64,000 bases of DNA from Acanthococcus lagerstroemiae. Its lineage: Eukaryota > Arthropoda > Insecta > Hemiptera > Eriococcidae. The stretch spans positions 41,596,268 to 41,660,267 of the forward strand of contig CM063108.1 in the NCBI GenBank assembly GCA_031841125.1, in the 5' to 3' direction. The notes below the pieces were generated by a model. That model saw only the letters and a list, made by a program, of their open reading frames with translations, was not told the DNA's origin and ran no database searches. The position numbers and the translations under genes are program-made. Positions 1 to 10,256 of the stretch are shown here, piece after piece (positions within the stretch are counted from its first letter, which is position 1; each line of letters begins with the position of its first letter).

Positions 1-680
1 GAGAGGCATATAAAGATAGACGGATGGGAATAATGAATCTCTATGAGAAAATTTACGATTATTACCGGGCGAGCCGGTGACACATGCGCGGAGTGGCGCA
101 CGTCCGGACAATGTCAGGTCCATTTGCATACAATGGAAATGATGAGGCTTCATCGTGGAACCGTTTTTTGTTTGTTTTTTTCGTATTCACTTTTAACGTC
201 CTCTCTCCGGTATTGTATTTATGATATAAATGTATGTCATTTTGGTAGTTTTTCAGTCTTCGATTATCATAAAGAGAAAAGAGAAATTAAGGTTAAATCC
301 AGCGAGTAGCGAACGTGTGCGCCTCTTTCGGATACCAGTCAAGATGTTCGCGAAAATTCCTGTACACGGTTTACGATGTGAGCGGGTGTTTTTAATTACC
401 ACGAGTTGAATGCTCGACTCGGCTTACAGCGACGCACTGTCGACCATGGTCTTCAATTGTAGAAAGGCTGCGGTAGTATTTTATCCTAGAAATGCTGCTG
501 TAGTCTTTCTGTTATAGAAATGCTGTCTCACAGCATCTATACATTCTCTACAGACTGGATAGGAGCTGTCTTTATTCGTCAAAATGAATGCAGCACTGAA
601 ACTCGCTGGAAGGATATCTTACTATTTACAGTCTAAGGTGACCTGAGCAGTGGCGGAGCTCGCTTTTAATTTTGCATGGG
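1..680. other. No recognisable gene
   Basis: One open frame at 43-309 (+, 88 codons) matches nothing I recognise and has no convincing splice context. The rest is unremarkable AT-rich sequence with a CpG-containing stretch near 300-450. Confidence 0.5.
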
Positions 681-820
681 CCATGTAAAAAGGAACGTCC
701 CTTCGGTCACTGACGCGATACTCGAAAGGGTAGTTCCTGTGGCCGGGGGTGCGGTGTCTCAGGGGCCACTTTGGCATGCGTGCATCGCCATACGTCCCAC
801 CACACCATGTAAAAAGGAAC
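681..820 (-). mobile_element. SINE-like insertion, copy 1, with 16-bp target duplication
   Basis: A 108-bp insert (697-804) is flanked by identical 16-bp direct repeats, ccatgtaaaaaggaac, at 681-696 and 805-820. That is the footprint of LINE-mediated retroposition. The same ~105-bp core recurs at about 23314-23420, 23929-24035 and 50332-50417. Read on the minus strand the core holds TGCCAAAGTGG, which differs from the pol III A-box consensus TGGCNNAGTGG at one fixed position. About 38 bp later comes a weaker B-box-like TTTCGAGTATC. The repeat and its flanking duplication are seen directly; the tRNA-derived SINE identity is an inference. No poly(A) tail is evident. The minus-strand open frame here is not coding in my judgement. 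Confidence 0.5.
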
Positions 821-1078
821 AATGATGGTAAGGACTTACGAGGTGTGTGAGGGCGGTAGACCCACAAAAACGAGGGTCCAAGGGGCTATTTTAGACTTAT
901 TCCTTTTTTAAAGGATTTATTTTATGTTTAACGAACTAATAACGTTATAGTACATGCATCCAGAAAAAAAGTTAATAAAAATGAACAATTTTTCACCGAA
1001 ACAAAACCATTTCATTGAATTTAGAATTTTGATTATGCTTTTGTGTTATGAGATTATTATAGAATAGTAAAATTTCTG
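821..1078. other. AT-rich spacer
   Basis: No coding or structured signal seen. Confidence 0.5.
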
Positions 1079-1543
1079 TCAAAAGTTTCTTAAATGCAAC
1101 ACAAATCGAAATTTGCGATGTTCATCTTGTGTAGCATATATTCTCTTGAGTTTCATGGGTTTCGCATGAGGATTGACCAATTTTTGCAGCTTAATGAACA
1201 TGGAATGAATAGCGGCGGAGCCTGACATAAAAACATATTGAGATTCCAAAATTCCAAAGAATTCCTTCCCATTTGCTGCATTTTTTACATAATTCTACTA
1301 AAATTAGATTCACATGAGCATATAGAGTTTGAGGATAGGATGCACGGAATCGTGCACGCCCTTTACATTGCCACTCATCACACCTGCACCATCATATATC
1401 TGCACGATGCATTTACTCATATCAACCGAACATTTCTTGAGTTTGCCTTCAATATACCTGCATAATGATTCAGCATCTAAACTTTGTGTTGGTTGGAAAC
1501 CAAGGAATCTTTCATAAATTGTGCCTTCCAAGCAGGGCCACAT
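1079..1543 (-). pseudogene. hAT-superfamily transposase fragment (DUF4371/ZMYM1-like)
   Basis: The minus-strand frame at 1310-1543 reads through the block usual for this hAT group: ERFLGFQPTQSLDAESL, then KCIVQIYDGAGVMSGNVKGV (the DGAxVMSG motif). After a frameshift near 1240-1310 the next blocks follow in order: FMSGSAAIHSMFIKLQKLVN, then MKLKRIYATQ in place of the family's LKRICDTRW. Only the central part of the RNase H-like domain survives; the N-terminal zinc finger and the C-terminal dimerisation region are absent. The order of motifs across two frames shows a dead copy of a once longer protein. No terminal inverted repeats were identified for it. Confidence 0.75.
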
Positions 1544-1923
1544 TTAGCTTCTTTTTCCGCTTTTGGGCTATGAAATTCTGTGCGCCTTTTCTCCGTAAAT
1601 TTTTCCCTTTTTTTCAAGCAGCTGGGGCTTAGAAGGTCACAAAGTATGCAAAAATGTAGGTGGTGATTAACGTGTTTTGGAAATGAAAAATCCCTGATTC
1701 CTGGTATCAGCGGCGCCGAAATCCGTGGGTGCTCGGGTGCCCAAGCACCCACGTAAAAAATTGACAACCTCAAATAAAAATAGTGTGCAAAAGAAATCAG
1801 AAAGAAAATGCATATTGCTCAGTGAATGAACCGGGAAATATTTTACATTAATGTATATGAATGCATTGAAAGTGTCTCCAAATAACTGCAGAAAAGTGTA
1901 TGGTCTTTTCAGAAGCTGTTTAA
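1544..1923. other. Spacer with possible transposon end
   Basis: The stretch near 1707-1760 (cagcggcgccgaaatccg, then a palindromic run built on gggtgct/agcaccc) resembles the terminus of hAT-type elements, but no partner end or target duplication was found. The remainder is AT-rich. Confidence 0.3.
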
Positions 1924-2340
1924 TTAATTAATACTGGCACAAGTTCTGTTATTCCTGCCAATCCGAAAATTCATGAGTTCTGCGATTACGTTGTGGATAA
2001 CTACATTGCAGACTACAGCCCCTTCCCGCCTTCAATGTGGGCTGAATATAATGCCACGATAATGAGAATGACAAATGTATGTGAATCGTTTCACTCAAAA
2101 TTGAATGCCATGTTCTACGCTGCCCATCCCAATATTTTTCAACTGATCGATGCACTGTTAGAAATTCAGACCAACGTGTACGCGAAAATGTTCGATGTAC
2201 ACAGACCGAAAAGGAGAGCCACTGCACTAAAATAAAGAGTCTGAAGTCGGCGTTCTTATGACTCGTAGGGAGACGGGTGAACTTACGCGTTTAGAATATT
2301 TGAGAAAAGTTTCTCTTAAATTTTTACATCCTTACGCCTA
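1924..2340 (+). pseudogene. MULE-type transposase, C-terminal fragment
   Basis: The frame open from 1924 to 2235 encodes VVDNYIADYSPFPPSMWAEY, then RMTNVCESFHSKLNAMFYAA and HPNIFQLIDALLEIQTNVYA. This follows the W-x(n)-TNN-x-EGWH-x-LN...HPNIWKLIDAL block near the end of MULE transposases; here TNVCESFHSKLN stands for the usual TNNxxEGWH. After a frameshift near 2236-2258 the tail continues as RRETGELTRLEYLRKVSLKF, matching the family's terminal 'RLEYxRKV' segment. An AG preceded by pyrimidines lies upstream (near 1909-1912) and could be a former splice acceptor. The catalytic DDE residues lie outside the fragment. It is broken and probably silent. Confidence 0.7.
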
Positions 2341-2729
2341 ACCCTTTTTGTATTTTGAATTTCAGTCTATTTCTACACGCCTCATACTTTATATTGCATT
2401 TTCCCAGTTGTATACCTACATATAATCATAGCCGGCGTAGATAGTGCTCCACGGGAAAAAGTGCACCACCCGGAATTTTCGGCACATAATCTTTAAATTT
2501 TGAAAAATTACGCGTTAATAAGAGAAATGAAAACAAATCTAGTATTACTTAAAGCTAAAATCATTAAATTATCAATGTTTCAATTCCCTCGTACTGCTGA
2601 GCGCTGGCTGCTGTGTCTGTGGCTCTCTCGTTTTCGGAGAATAAATAATAAAATATCGATTTCTTATCAGTTATCAGCTCAGTATCGAATTTCGAATTTA
2701 AGAACATTGTTATCAATAAAAACACATCC
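2341..2729. other. No recognisable gene
   Basis: AT-rich sequence. The frame at 2500-2775 (+) is not recognised and runs into the repeat that begins near 2730. Confidence 0.4.
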
Positions 2730-3020
2730 GACTAGAAAGTATGCAATTTCGGCCTTTTTTTTTTCAAAACTTTAACATAAAATTGAGATAAATCCTGATG
2801 CGGTTTACGTATTGAGTTCAGGGTTAAGAATGCTTCCAAATTCGTATATTTTTATCTTTGAGCAAAAAAAATTGTGCAGAATAGTCTTATCAAAAGTTTT
2901 GATAAATAGCCTTGGAGTTAAGAGCTTTATTTCTCCTGTGAGACGTCTTTGAAAAAAAAAGAATTTTGCCAGGGGGCGGGGCGTTGCCTCGCCCTCTCTC
3001 TCTCTCTGTGTACGGGCCTG
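2730..3020 (+). mobile_element. 3' end of a DNA element, third copy of the 31-34/41-44 kb family
   Basis: This segment aligns by eye with 43944-44264 and with the reverse complement of 32480-32660 plus 31347-31515. Shared blocks include aaaacataaaattgag-type sequence, ttaagagctttatttctcct, a C/G-rich run and the terminal acgggcctg. Only the end of the element is present, and it is not coding. The terminus gg(t)tacgggcctg begins caggcccgta on the other strand, in the style of hAT ends. Confidence 0.6.
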
Positions 3021-3866
3021 ATCTGGACACGGGCTTTTCATTTATTTGCAAACTATTTAGATGTTTTGGGAATGAATTTAAAAAGGTCAATGTATCGGTT
3101 TCACTAATGGTAAAAATCGCATATATTATACTCGGGTACCCAAATGCTCTTTGTTATAACTACAGCTATATCTGTTTAACACGGAAAAAGTTTGAATAGG
3201 CCAGGTACATGCACTAAGAATGGTTTGTAAATATCATTCATTGAAGAGGAATTTAAAAACGTGTTTTTACTAATGACAGTAGCAAAGAAAAAGAAAAAGT
3301 AAAAGAAAAAGAGCATCTATTGTACTTAGGCGGGACAATGTTCTTTATTTTGTAACTGCAGGTGTAGATACCTAGTACCTACTCAACGCGTGGTAGGTAC
3401 ATAATTATATACATGTTTCATAAGTAAACTTGTGCACCGAATTGGAAATTTGATTAGTAATAATGCGTGTACTTATGACAATTAACGATATTTGTAGCTG
3501 TAGGTATTTTACATTTTTATATATTTCATATTTTACTATATGAAACACACGACACATTTCGTATGTATAGTCAACCAGTGACAATTAATTTCTGTTCTAT
3601 GTGTGTGCAGTAACGTAGCCAGCCTAATGTTCGGGGAGGTGTCTGGTCTTGATCAAAGGGGCAGGGGTTGTTAGGGGGGTGCTATGATTAGAAAGACACT
3701 ATTTGACAGAGTCGCAAGGGGATCCAGACCCTTTAGACACCGCCTCTTCAATCACATTGCGTTCATTCGGAGTGTCCTGATTCATTTGTAGTTTATCGCT
3801 TCGGGTTTGTGTTGTTCAGATGAAGATGTTAGTGTTCTTACAAATTCAATCAGATAATTAGAATAA
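3021..3866. other. No recognisable gene
   Basis: AT-rich. A block at 3608-3735 (cagtaacgtagccagcc, followed by G-rich runs) resembles an old transposon end but has no matching partner. Confidence 0.4.
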
Positions 3867-4064
3867 ATGCTTAAATATGTGACCCTGCTCGAAGAAAGAA
3901 TGCTTAGTGCTAAAACAAATTATGCGAGAAAAACGATACATCTACTTGACAGACAAGATAATATCTTAAAATTTGAGCTCGATTTCATAAAGTTAAAAGA
4001 TGTTCCATTGTATGAGAACATACTTTCACTTTCGACTCCCAATCAACCACATTTTTTAAGGTAG
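3867..4064 (+). other. Possible coding exon ending at a splice-donor consensus
   Basis: A 65-codon frame starts with ATG and encodes a charged, helix-prone peptide containing YVTLLEERMLSAKTNYARKT and LDRQDNILKFELDFIKLKD. In frame it runs to HFLR, immediately followed by AAG|GTAGGTAAG, a good 5' splice-site consensus. Just upstream (3808-3820) there is a pyrimidine-rich TGTTGTTCAG, and the frame after that AG carries two stops before the ATG. I do not recognise the protein; a coiled-coil segment of a transposon-encoded or host protein is possible. The exon reading rests on composition and the donor site only. Confidence 0.3.
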
Positions 4065-4378
4065 GTAAGGAAACATTCTTGTAGATGCCAGAGAAGAAAA
4101 GGAATCTATGGTTACATTAGGAATCTATTTACATAGATTTCCTCCCAAATGTACATCACTGGCAGTTGTGGTCTGTGGCAATACAGCTAGGATAACTGGC
4201 AGTGATCTGGCAGTAGGTTGGCAATGTTTTGTGACAGCATGCCAGATTTGAATGGCAGTGAGCTGACAGGATATACACTGATAGAAGAACTGGCAGTACA
4301 ACAGTAGCAACACAGCGGCTTAATTGGTAGTAAGCTTGCTGTAAAACCATCAAAATACTCTGATAGTTTACTATCATG
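4065..4378. repeat. Cluster of short ctggcag motifs
   Basis: Between 4159 and 4300 the motif ctggcagt/tggcagt and close variants recur at least five times on the plus strand, with irregular spacing. This resembles subterminal transposase-binding repeats, but no terminal repeats were found. Confidence 0.35.
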
Positions 4379-4553
4379 TTTACAGCCAGTGGCGTAGCGT
4401 CGGGGGGGCGTGTGTGCCCCCTCAATATTTTTCATAGTCCTCTAATATCAGTGATTTTTAAAAAAATACCTCCATTTTCGACTTTTTCTCCCTTCAAAAC
4501 CTTACTGTGCCCCCCCCCTTTGGGAAACTCCTAGCTACGCCACTGTTTACAGC
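4379..4553. mobile_element. 159-bp hAT-type MITE with perfect ends
   Basis: The element occupies 4387-4545. It has 12-bp perfect terminal inverted repeats, cagtggcgtagc at the left and gctacgccactg at the right. It is flanked by identical 8-bp duplications, tttacagc, at 4379-4386 and 4546-4553. CAGTG-type ends with 8-bp target sites are diagnostic of hAT elements. It has no coding capacity. A related right half (agtcctctaatatc, C/G run, ctggctac) is present near 51380-51510. Confidence 0.9.
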
Positions 4554-5963
4554 CTTTACACGGCTTTGGTAGTGGTGTTCTCCGGCAGCACTGACACTGC
4601 ATTTATCAAATAGAATTTAAATCAGCTATCTCCACTTTTCTCATTCAGACCGTTTGATTTCAATCTGTGTCCCTGTAGATGTATCTTCTATAATTCGCTA
4701 CAGGTATACACAGCTTCATGTTGTAATTATTACAATTTAGCACCTCGCATCAATTACGCCCTTCTTCAGAATTAATTCGGTATAGTCTGATTAATATGAC
4801 GTGATATGGCAGGGTGCACTCTACGGACTTCGTTTCGGGAGCAGCAAAGGTAATCATTAGATAGATCACCTGAAGCGCTGTAAATTACTACCACTTTTGA
4901 TTGAGACAAAATCAACGGATAAATTCGATCCTCAGGCTCGCTTATTGACAGCTCAAGCCCGGCCAAATTTCGGCTAACTAACCGGCGCGATGTATTCGAC
5001 TGGACTCGATCCTCGCCGGCGGCTAAACATCATTCCACGATTGCACGATCCTTACCGGACTCCAGTAACCTGTTTGCTTGAAAAAGAAAAAGAAAGAAAA
5101 AAAAACACAATCGAAAACGCTATACAAAGAAATTTTTGCTTCTACACAAATAAATTGAAATTTTAGCAACGCGAAACCAGCCAGATTAAAAACTATTAAA
5201 ACGAATTTCTTTGCGGTGTCTCGTTCAATTACCCATGTGTGGTCTGGCAACAGATTAGGTTACTATTTTTCATTGGGGTTATAAGTCTTTAAATGAAAGA
5301 AAGAAGGAAGAAGATGAATAAAAGAAGAAAGAATGAAGAAGAGAGAAAAAAAAAAGGAAAGTAAAAAGGACGCCGGCACTCTCGCAGGCACGTTGAATGC
5401 CGCCGACCAAAAAACCAGATTAAATTTTATGGCCCGATGGCTCGTAGATAAACAACCTGTACGTCGGTATGCCAAGTGTAGGAAGTGTGCATTACGTACT
5501 CGCGGTTGTCAGTTTTGCGACGGCAAATTCTCGTAGGAGGAGGGGGTGTGAGAGAAATAAAAATTCCGTGCAGCGGAGGTGTTGGTAATTACAATGTCAC
5601 CCCCAAAATGTCCGCACGACTCGGGTACCCGAAACCTGCGAGCTCCGTTACATAAGCTAGCCGGCGCTCCGGAATTATATACCCGTTCGCGTATGCGTTT
5701 AATATGTAAATAACGAATCTATAGTTTCGTAACGAAGTGTTGACGGAGACCAGACGAAATTCGAATTCGTACGCATAAGAAATTTATGTAATTTGGCGAC
5801 CCTGATGAATACATGCATACGAGACCCGGATTATGAAACACCTGTACGAATACTGCGGTAAACCTCAGTTCAGCTTCTACAGCACCTGTATTGGAACTGA
5901 AATTTAGCTATGGCCTGGTTTGGCCCGGACCACAGTGGTCAGTTCCGGCTGAAGTAACACATA
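4554..5963. other. No recognisable gene; partly CpG-rich
   Basis: Several short open frames on both strands (for example 4772-4966, 5023-5250, 5263-5475) overlap antisense to each other and match nothing known. The segment 5540-5720 is CpG-rich relative to its surroundings and could be regulatory, but nothing specific supports that. Confidence 0.4.
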
Positions 5964-7211
5964 CAGTGAAACCTCAATAGAACAAAAAATATCTTCTCAC
6001 CTTTGGAAAAAAGTATGAAACTCTATAACAAACTAATCGAAATTAACAGCGAAATTGACATTTTCTTTGATACAAAACATAAATTTGAAGTAAAGGTAAC
6101 GCAGGCTTTCGCACAACTTTATTCATGATTAATAGGTACATACCTAAATATCTTACGACTGCTCAACAAGTCCGTGAAAGCAGGTTGATGGGAGTTGTGG
6201 GGGGGGGGGGGGTGTTAAGGCGGCGTCAACTATCGCAATTAACGTGGTTACTATTATTATTATTCTTATTGTTATTTTTATTATTAATATTATTATCTAC
6301 TACTTTTTTTGTCATTACTTTTATTATTATTATTATTATTTTTTTATGTTAGATAGTGTTGCCCTACTATTGGCTGAAAAGCTGTTGGGCAGCACTTTAA
6401 ATACACGCTGTAAAATAAAAAAAAAAATATATATATATATAGTGCGAATGAAGGGACCGAGAAGAATTCGCACTATGCCGAGGTTCGCACTATACAGAGG
6501 TGGTAAAAAAAAAACTTTCAAATTGCGTGTAATGAATTTTGGAAGATAAGTAATGTACTGCACATGAACTACTGTACTTAGAAGAATCGGTAATCCGTTT
6601 GAAGCCGAAAATTTGTCGATTTTCGATTTTTCCGCAACTTTTTGGGCTTGACCTTGGATGATAGGACCGCTCAAGTCAAAGGGATATTCGCATCTTGACA
6701 CTGTTGAATCCAGTCCACTCAAATTTTTTACCAGTCAGCTTTTTCCGTTTACAATCACCAGTGGTAGCCGCATCATACAGTTTTTCGCGATCACTCATAA
6801 TTTTTCTAGCAGAGGCTCTCATTTAGGTTAACAGACTTTGCGAATGAACACATCGTCTGTGTTACACTTTTTTCGTCAACTTTTTTTTTTTTAATGGTCA
6901 GCTTCTCAGATACACTAAGCTGCGTTCGTTTTATCCTGAAATCATTTTAAAAGAGCATGCGACGCGAATATGAAAGAGTGACTTCTAAGCAGAACATGAC
7001 TAAACACAACGGAAAATTGATGTACAGTACATTACTTCTCTGCTTATTTGGATGGTCGGGCGGGGTTTTTCATAAATTCTTACCAACGCAGTGGTTGTAT
7101 TTTCGCATTAAGTATAAGGAGGTATTTTTGTGTACATGTAAATAGGCAAAGTCAAGGGACCGAGGAAAATTCGCACTATACCGAGGATCGCACTATATCG
7201 AGGTTTTACAG
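5964..7211 (-). mobile_element. pogo/Tigger-like DNA transposon, decayed
   Basis: The left end reads cagtgaaacctc (from 5964) and the right end gaggttttacag (to 7211), inverted repeats of the pogo type. Each is bordered by the dinucleotide TA (5962-5963 and 7212-7213), the expected target duplication. The subterminal unit containing ttcgcactat...ccgagg occurs near 7175-7203 and again near 6470-6500, suggesting an internal duplication or a nested end. A transposase remnant lies inside on the minus strand. The element also contains a G14 run (6199-6212) and an (ATT)n microsatellite (about 6250-6350), both probably later expansions. Confidence 0.75.
6590..6822 (-). pseudogene. pogo/Tigger transposase DNA-binding domain remnant
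   Basis: Reading the minus strand from an ATG at 6822 gives MSDREKLYDAATTGDCKRKK, then LTGKKF, and after a frameshift DWIQQCQDANIPL. After a second shift it continues SGPIIQGQAQKVAEKSKIDK and FSASNG. This is the CENP-B-type helix-turn-helix (HTH_Tnp_Tc5) segment of Tigger transposases, whose usual form is 'xWFxxxRxxxIPISGPxLQEKA...FxASNGWL'. The DDE catalytic domain is missing; AT-rich microsatellite sequence lies in its place. It fits the pogo-type ends of the surrounding element. Confidence 0.7.
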
Positions 7212-7559
7212 TATTTTCCTCTTATGAAAATCAAAATGATCAGGAACTGCAGGACCGGCAACTTCTGTATAGCGGGTGTAGCTAATGCTACACATGGCAA
7301 CACCAGGGAAATTATTGGTACAATTGGAGGAATGCATAAAGAGAAGCTTCAGCTTTCACTTCGCAAAAGTGAAGTGCAAGCTGCAAAGTGTATGCATAAA
7401 GAAAGTGAAGAGGAAGCTTGTGCTCAGAAGTGAGAGCGTTTGCTTCAGGAAAAAGGTTTCCCTTCGAGTTGTATGCGTAAAGAGGAGTGTTAACTTCAAA
7501 AGTGAAGCTGTAGACTTCTTTTTGAAAAACACGTGCAGTTATCATTTATCTTCGAGAAG
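7212..7559. repeat. Short imperfect repeats with gcataaaga and gaagc motifs
   Basis: Motifs such as tgcataaagag and aagcttcagcttt/aagtgaagc recur between 7330 and 7510, giving two overlapping long frames that look artefactual. Its relation to the array that follows is unclear. Confidence 0.35.
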
Positions 7560-8561
7560 ATTCCTTTGATTTCCGAAAATAATTTCCGAGGAATTTTATC
7601 GAAAATATTAAGGAAAAATTTCCGATAATTTTCGAAGAATTTCATCGGACACCACATTTCCGATGATTTCAGGAGAGTTTTGTTGGGCAAATCTCCAACG
7701 ATACTAAAGGATTTTTATTGGAAATCATCGAGAGATGTCTCTGATGATTTTTGAAGCATTTCTTCAGAAGAAAGATTTTTAGGATAAATTACCGATTGAT
7801 GATTTCCAAAGATTTTCATCAGAAATGTTCGAGGAAAGTCTTCAATGATTTTTAGGGAATTTCATCGGAAATTTTTGGGAAAAAATTCCGGTAATTAACA
7901 AAGAATCTCATCAGAAGCCTAGTCAAAATTCTCAATGTTTTCCAAAAAATTTCATCAGAATTCATCGAGAAAATTTTCGGATAATCTTTGAAAAATCGTA
8001 TAGGAAATAATGGGGAGAAAAACACCGATGATTTTGAAGAATTTTATCAAAAATCTTTCGGAAAAATGTTCGATAAGCTTCGAAGAATTTCATCGGAAAT
8101 GTTCGAGAAGAATCACCCCGATGATTTTGAAGGAATTTCATCGGGAATTTTTGGAAAAAAATTCCGATTTCCGAAGAATTGAGACTATTTCCCACTCATG
8201 CGATGGGATCAGAGATTTTTTTTTCATGAAATCTTTCGGAAATTGTTTGGAAATTTTTTCCGAAGATATTCTCCGAAAATTAGTTGAGATTAATTTTCGA
8301 AGATTTCCAATTACATTTTTTTGAAATTATCGGAGATTTTTCTCAAATTATTTTCGATAAAATTCTTCGGAAATTATGGGCTGATTTCCGAAGAATTTCA
8401 TCAGAAATCTTCAGGAAAAATCTCTGATTCCATCGCATGAGTGGAAAATAGTCTCAATTTTTCGGGAATTATCAAAATTTTTCCACCCTACAATTTTCGA
8501 TGAAATTCCTTAAAAATCATCGGAGATTCTTCCTGAAGATTTTCGATAAAATTCTTCATAA
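7560..8561. repeat. Degenerate ~46-bp tandem array, left part
   Basis: The motif gaatttcatcgg and variants recur at about 7591, 7636, 7711, 7758, 7810, 7857, 7902, 7949, 8039, 8085 and 8133. Most spacings are 45-52 bp, and one is about twice that. The array contains a near-perfect inverted repeat with ~50-bp arms, 8171-8220 and 8416-8465 (arms contain actcatgcgatggga-type sequence), around a ~195-bp spacer. The array is interrupted at 8562-8569 by a hAT element and resumes for a few dozen bases at 10257-10290. Open frames inside (for example 8010-8324) are repeat artefacts. Confidence 0.7.
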
Positions 8562-10256
8562 ATCATCGGCAGTGATCCGCTGAAGGAAATGTTTGAGAGT
8601 ATACGCTAAAAACGGAGGCTCAAGTTCTACCCAAAAAAAAAAAATTTTTCGAGCTCCCATCCTCAAAAGCAATATGGGTATCATTTTACCAGGTTTAGGA
8701 AGCCAAATTTAATAATAAAAATACTACTGTTTAAGAATTCGAAAAAATCGTAGACTGAGTATCGAAGCATGTTTTTTATTTGTCAGTAAATACTAGTAGT
8801 AAAAATTATCAACTTATTTGAATGAATTTAAAAAATAATAACTTTTAGCGGGCTCATCTTCATTTTCTATCTTCGTGACCCCATCTCTGGTCATCGGCAC
8901 TTCGATGAGTCTTCAACCAAAGTTTTTCTTATGGCTCAGGATTGAAGTCCTCGACTATTGGGCCATTCAATGACAGGAGTAATTAATGTCAAGTGCGAGG
9001 GATAGTTAGTCTGGTCCGTAAATCAGTCATTATGCAGTACATCGCGCTGAATCCCTGCTCACATTCTGTTGTTGAGCAGGTAAATGCGCGAGTCAGTCTG
9101 ATGAATTTTTTGATTTTGTGTCTTTCAATCTAAAGCCAACAAAATAGACTCAGACTCGCACAAATGAAATCTTCGCGCCATGTTTTTCACTTCCTTTTCG
9201 CCTTGGCTCGTATATGTTGGTGCCTAATTTAATAATACCTATTTCCTGAACGATGCCAAGATCTGCTTTTACAGTATCTTCAGTATCCGCCAATCACTGC
9301 GACATTCTATCAACTAAGGACTGTAGAAATTGCTTTTGGTTTATATTCTGTTTTCCAAAGTTTTTCAGTGAAATTTTGCGAAATTTGTCATTATTTTCAA
9401 TGACATCAAAAACTTCAACAGTTTTTTCTCAATTTCTTTCCTTGAATAATATCAAAATTCATACGGTTCTTTGAATTTCTTGATTAGCTTTAAAAATAGT
9501 AGTTCCACACTGTTGTAAAATTTGACTCGGATTGGATAGTTCGTCCAATATATCGTACATGAATGCTAAATCTTGTAGAAATTCAGAAGATTCAAGTTTA
9601 TTTTTCAAACTCCGGAAACAGCACGCTCTTCCGATTTCATTTTTTTTTTTTTATTATTAGGATCAGCATTCCTTAAAAAATGTTCGTGCAGCGCTTCATA
9701 CGATATCCACACAGCTTTCACAGTACGAAAACTACTAAAAACCCAGCGCACCCCCACCACTCGTCCAATTTTTAGAAATTGTAAATGAATTTCAGAGGAT
9801 ATTTCTTGTAATGCGTGTGCGTTCTTTGGTGACATTCAATATAAAGAATATAATTTGTCTATGAAGCAAATGAATCGGTTCGTACCTGTAACATCTTTTT
9901 TGACATCATTTACTGACAGTTCCAGTCTATAAGACAAGCAGTGTTCGGAACTTTTTCTTTAATTTTGGCCCAAACGCCACCCTTATTTCCGACCATAACA
10001 GCCGCTCCATCAGTAGCCAAGGCGACCATATTTTTCTTACTAAATTCTTCACTTAGGCCATTCTTCCTAAAACATCCCCATATTGTCCCAACAATGCACT
10101 CTGCATCTTGGAATTTTATTTTTCGGGAGTGAAAAGACTTATATTTTCTTTTCCCTGATTGAGAGTATACGTCGTATATGCTGTTTTGTCCACTTCGTTT
10201 TTGAGAGTATACGGCGTATACAGCGTATACCCTTTCAGCGGACCACTGATCATCGG
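8562..10256 (-). mobile_element. Complete but inactive hAT transposon with perfect 8-bp duplication
   Basis: The element spans 8570-10248 (1679 bp). The left end is cagtgatccgctgaagg and the right end, read inward on the other strand, is cagtggtccgctgaaagg. Both ends continue to a gagagtatac block. Identical duplications atcatcgg lie at 8562-8569 and 10249-10256. This sequence is part of the host repeat, so the element landed inside the 46-bp array. It contains a decayed transposase on the minus strand. Confidence 0.9.
8865..10130 (-). pseudogene. hAT transposase (ZNF862/KIAA1586-like group), multiply broken
   Basis: In order on the minus strand: DAECIVGTIWGCFRKNGLSE, then KNMVALATDGAAVMVGNKGG and VWAKIKEKVPN. 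After a frameshift near 9925 come RLELSVNDVKKDVTG, FIDKLYSLY, a stop, and MSPKNAHALQEISSEIHLQF. These are followed by VRWVFSSFRTVKAVWISYEA, KLESSEFLQDLAFMYDILDE and LSNPSQILQQCGTTIFKANQ. The C-terminal hAT dimerisation block is TTECEQGFSAMYCIMTDLRT, then RLTIP and LLLSLNGPIVEDFNPEP. Motif order covers most of the RNase H-like core and the dimerisation domain. At least two internal stops and several frameshifts make it a pseudogene. No N-terminal BED or zinc finger was seen. Confidence 0.85.

Noticed and set aside
6336..6722. 128-codon minus-strand frame as one protein
   Set aside because: Only its first third matches pogo transposase; the rest is microsatellite and terminal repeat sequence. 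The transposase signal spans two other frames.
7560..8561. CRISPR-like array
   Set aside because: Repeats are degenerate and adjacent with no unique spacers, and the context is eukaryotic.
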